Positions 62,111 through 64,000 of a DNA stretch of 64,000 nucleotides are shown one piece after another (position 1 is the first letter of the stretch; each line of letters begins with the position of its first letter). The DNA lies in NCBI GenBank assembly GCA_025358115.1, contig JANYKQ010000072.1:1-64000 (forward strand), in the 5' to 3' direction. Source of the stretch: Methanomicrobiales archaeon. GTDB taxonomy: Archaea; Halobacteriota; Methanomicrobia; Methanomicrobiales; Methanospirillaceae. The notes beneath the pieces are model-generated. The model ran no database searches and was not told the DNA's origin. It saw nothing but the letters and a program-made list of their open reading frames with translations. A program made the translations under genes and the position numbers.

Positions 62111-62183
62111 GGCCGGGGCCGAGATTCGAACCCGGGTCGGAGGATCCACAATCCTCTAGGATGACCAACTACCCCACCCCGGC
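62111..62183 (-). tRNA. tRNA-His (GTG), G-1 not encoded
   Basis: Acceptor GCCGGGG pairs with CCCCGGC, and the discriminator is C73. The anticodon stem GAGGA/TCCTC encloses loop TTGTGGA with anticodon GTG. The T arm is CCGGG-TTCGAAT-CTCGG. The base before the first G of the gene is T on the tRNA strand, so the G-1 needed by HisRS must be added after transcription, consistent with the thg1 gene at 6066. No intron, no CCA. A TATA-like AAATATAAAAGG lies just upstream. Confidence 0.96.
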
Positions 62184-62479
62184 AATTTGCCCTTTTATAT
62201 TTGCACTTCGCTTTGATTAATCTATCCATCCTGACCCTTCGGCGTCATCCCTTGGAACGGACACCGGCACAGGCCCGGTTTTTATACCGGAACAACTGTC
62301 CACCCGCACCCTTCCGGTACCAAGGTGACTATTAATAGGGTCTGACATCCATTACATATCAGGTGGCTCTGAACGGTATTCCTTAACAGTGTGGCGTAAG
62401 CACGCACACGCGTATACGGGAAGCGGGAACTTTTTTTATTCCCGTACGAGCTGAAGAGACAAACATAAGGTGAGGGCAT

Positions 62480-64000
62480 ATGGCGGGAAACCCGAAGATA
62501 AGAACGCCGATTGTCTGCGTTATGGGGCACGTGGATCATGGCAAGACCTCGCTCCTTGACCGGATTCGAGGCTCATCGGTCGTGAGCTCAGAGGTGGGCG
62601 CGATCACCCAGCATATCGGTGCAACGATAGTTCCGATCGATGCCATCCGGGCTTTGAGCGGGACGATGGGAAAGATGCCGGTAAATATTCCCGGCCTGCT
62701 CTTCATCGATACACCGGGACATCACGCATTCACTACCCTCCGCGCCCGGGGCGGTGCACTTGCAGACATGGCCATCCTTGTTGTTGATATCAACCAGGGA
62801 TTCCAGCCGCAGACGATCGAAGCGCTCCAGATCCTGCGGGCCTGCAAGACCCCGTTTGTGGTGGCCGCAACCAAGATCGATCGCATTCACGGCTGGAGGA
62901 TCTTTGAGAACGAGTCGTTCCTCTCATCCTTTGCCAAACAGAACGAGCGGGTTCAGGGCATGGTAGAGAACAAAACCTACGAAGTCGTAGGCAAGCTCTC
63001 AGAACTGGAGTTCTCCGCGGACCGGTTCGACCGGGTCTCGGATTTCCAGCGCAACCTCGCAATTGTTCCCGTCAGTGCTCACACGGGAGAGGGAATCTGC
63101 GACCTGCTGATGATCATGATCGGGCTTGCCCAGCGCTACATGGGAGAGGCGCTCGCCCTTGAAGTTGAAGGGCCGGGCGCCGGTACCGTTCTCGAAGTGA
63201 AAGAGGAGCGCGGACTGGGAACAACCCTTGACGTGATCCTGTATGACGGAACGCTCTCTATCGGCGATGAGATCGCAGTCGCAACCCAGGGCGATGTGAT
63301 CTTTACCAAGGTACGGTCCCTCTTAAAACCCCGGCCCATGAAGGAGATCCTGGTCGAGGACCGGTTCGAGCGCGAGAAGACCGTGGTCGCAGCCGCAGGA
63401 GTCAAAGTCACCGCACCCGATCTGGAGGGAGTGATTGCGGGCTCCCCGTTCTTTGTCGTCCGGGGCAACCGCGACGAGATCGAAGCCAGGATCAAGAAGG
63501 AGATGACCGAGATCCACGTCAACCTTGCCGAAGAGGGGATCGTCATCAAGGCCGACACGATCGGGGCGCTCGAAGCACTCTGCAAGGAACTGGAAGGAAA
63601 AGGGATTGGCGTAATGCGGGCTGAGGTCGGGCCGGTGAGCCGGCATGACCTGATCAATACCGAGACCATGAAGAACCCGGTCTTCCGGGTTCTCCTCTCG
63701 TTCAATACACCCCTGCTTCCCGATGTCCTGGAGATGATCAGGGACCCGCTGTACACGCAGGTCAAGGTCTTTGAAGGCAGGGTCATCTACCAGCTCATCG
63801 ACCAGTACGTTGCCTGGCGGGACGAACAGAAACGGCTTCTCGACAAGCAGCGGTTCGAGCATGTGGTCATGCCGGCAAAGATCCGCCTCATGCCCGACTG
63901 TGTGTTCCGGCAGAGCAACCCGGCCGTTGTCGGGGTCAGGGTGCTGGGGGGGAAACTGCGCAGTGACGTCAACCTGATCAAACTCGACGGCAAGAAAGTA
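62480..64000 (+). CDS. infB: Translation initiation factor aIF5B (IF-2 homologue), N-terminal 507 residues
   Basis: The GTPase that joins ribosomal subunits and places initiator tRNA. G1 is VMGHVDHGKTSLLD near residue 15, G3 is DTPGHHAF, G4 is ATKID and G5 is PVSAHTG. Domain II (GAGTVLEVKEERGLGTTLDVILYDG) and most of domain III follow; the gene runs off the right edge in frame. No intein interrupts the P-loop, as occurs in some archaea. The start ATG at 62480 has AGGTGA 6 bases upstream. Expected full length about 590-600 residues. Confidence 0.97.
   Translation, partial: MAGNPKIRTPIVCVMGHVDHGKTSLLDRIRGSSVVSSEVGAITQHIGATIVPIDAIRALSGTMGKMPVNIPGLLFIDTPGHHAFTTLRARGGALADMAILVVDINQGFQPQTIEALQILRACKTPFVVAATKIDRIHGWRIFENESFLSSFAKQNERVQGMVENKTYEVVGKLSELEFSADRFDRVSDFQRNLAIVPVSAHTGEGICDLLMIMIGLAQRYMGEALALEVEGPGAGTVLEVKEERGLGTTLDVILYDGTLSIGDEIAVATQGDVIFTKVRSLLKPRPMKEILVEDRFEREKTVVAAAGVKVTAPDLEGVIAGSPFFVVRGNRDEIEARIKKEMTEIHVNLAEEGIVIKADTIGALEALCKELEGKGIGVMRAEVGPVSRHDLINTETMKNPVFRVLLSFNTPLLPDVLEMIRDPLYTQVKVFEGRVIYQLIDQYVAWRDEQKRLLDKQRFEHVVMPAKIRLMPDCVFRQSNPAVVGVRVLGGKLRSDVNLIKLDGKKV

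Overview
The window reads as a chromosome segment of a methanogenic archaeon, most likely of the order Methanomicrobiales (Methanoregula-like). The support is functional: two tetrahydromethanopterin biosynthesis genes (mptE and a chorismate-lyase/mptG fusion), archaeal-type aIF5B (infB), a Thg1-family tRNA-His guanylyltransferase, short AT-rich TATA-type promoters with leaderless or very short leaders, oligo-T terminators, an AN1 zinc-finger protein, and the very large multi-PAS histidine kinases and PKD surface proteins typical of this order. Coding DNA is roughly 55-60% GC; a few islands (about 3.86-3.95 kb, 33.8-36.9 kb, 53.0-54.4 kb) are clearly AT-richer.

Layout. 0-11 kb: housekeeping and membrane genes (ileS, a soluble chemoreceptor, thg1, a PRC-barrel protein, a site-2 protease with CBS domains, zinc-ribbon and lipoproteins), plus a 24-codon ORF with its own promoter, perfect Shine-Dalgarno and terminator. 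11-15 kb: a tightly overlapping operon (RCK-DHH phosphoesterase, mptE, radical SAM protein) followed by tRNA-Lys. 15-33 kb: redox genes and a cluster of sensor kinases, one without the phospho-acceptor His and one split in two. 33-39 kb: a 4 kb gene for a secreted protease/kelch/PKD surface protein between two 195-bp direct repeats. 39-47 kb: accessory genes (VapBC, lone MazF-like toxin, broken nuclease-like and cupin genes, papain-like C39 protein, TPR-AlbA_2 protein). 47-53 kb: the methanopterin fusion gene, a glycosidase-like protein, an ABC ATPase, a JAB-like lipoprotein. 53-54.4 kb: a gene-free AT-rich stretch of degenerate repeats. 54.6-64 kb: two ABC-2 permeases (one fused to a PrsW-like protease domain), small membrane and redox genes, a methyltransferase, tRNA-His and the start of infB.

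Links between genes. MptE and the UbiC-like/MptG fusion both feed methanopterin synthesis. Thg1 is matched by a tRNA-His gene that does not encode G-1. The ABC ATPase at 51 kb and the permeases at 54.6-57.5 kb probably form one exporter although they are transcribed apart. The sensor kinases share one architecture and one DHp/HATPase type, but no separate DNA-binding response regulator is visible.

Quality caution: four genes (kinase at 24.8-28.9 kb, surface protein at 34.5 kb, nuclease-like gene at 40.3 kb, cupin at 42.7 kb) are interrupted. Three of the four are repaired by removing one base, two of these in homopolymers (A7, C9), so sequence error must be excluded before they are called pseudogenes or phase-variable. 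No insertion sequence, prophage or CRISPR array was seen.
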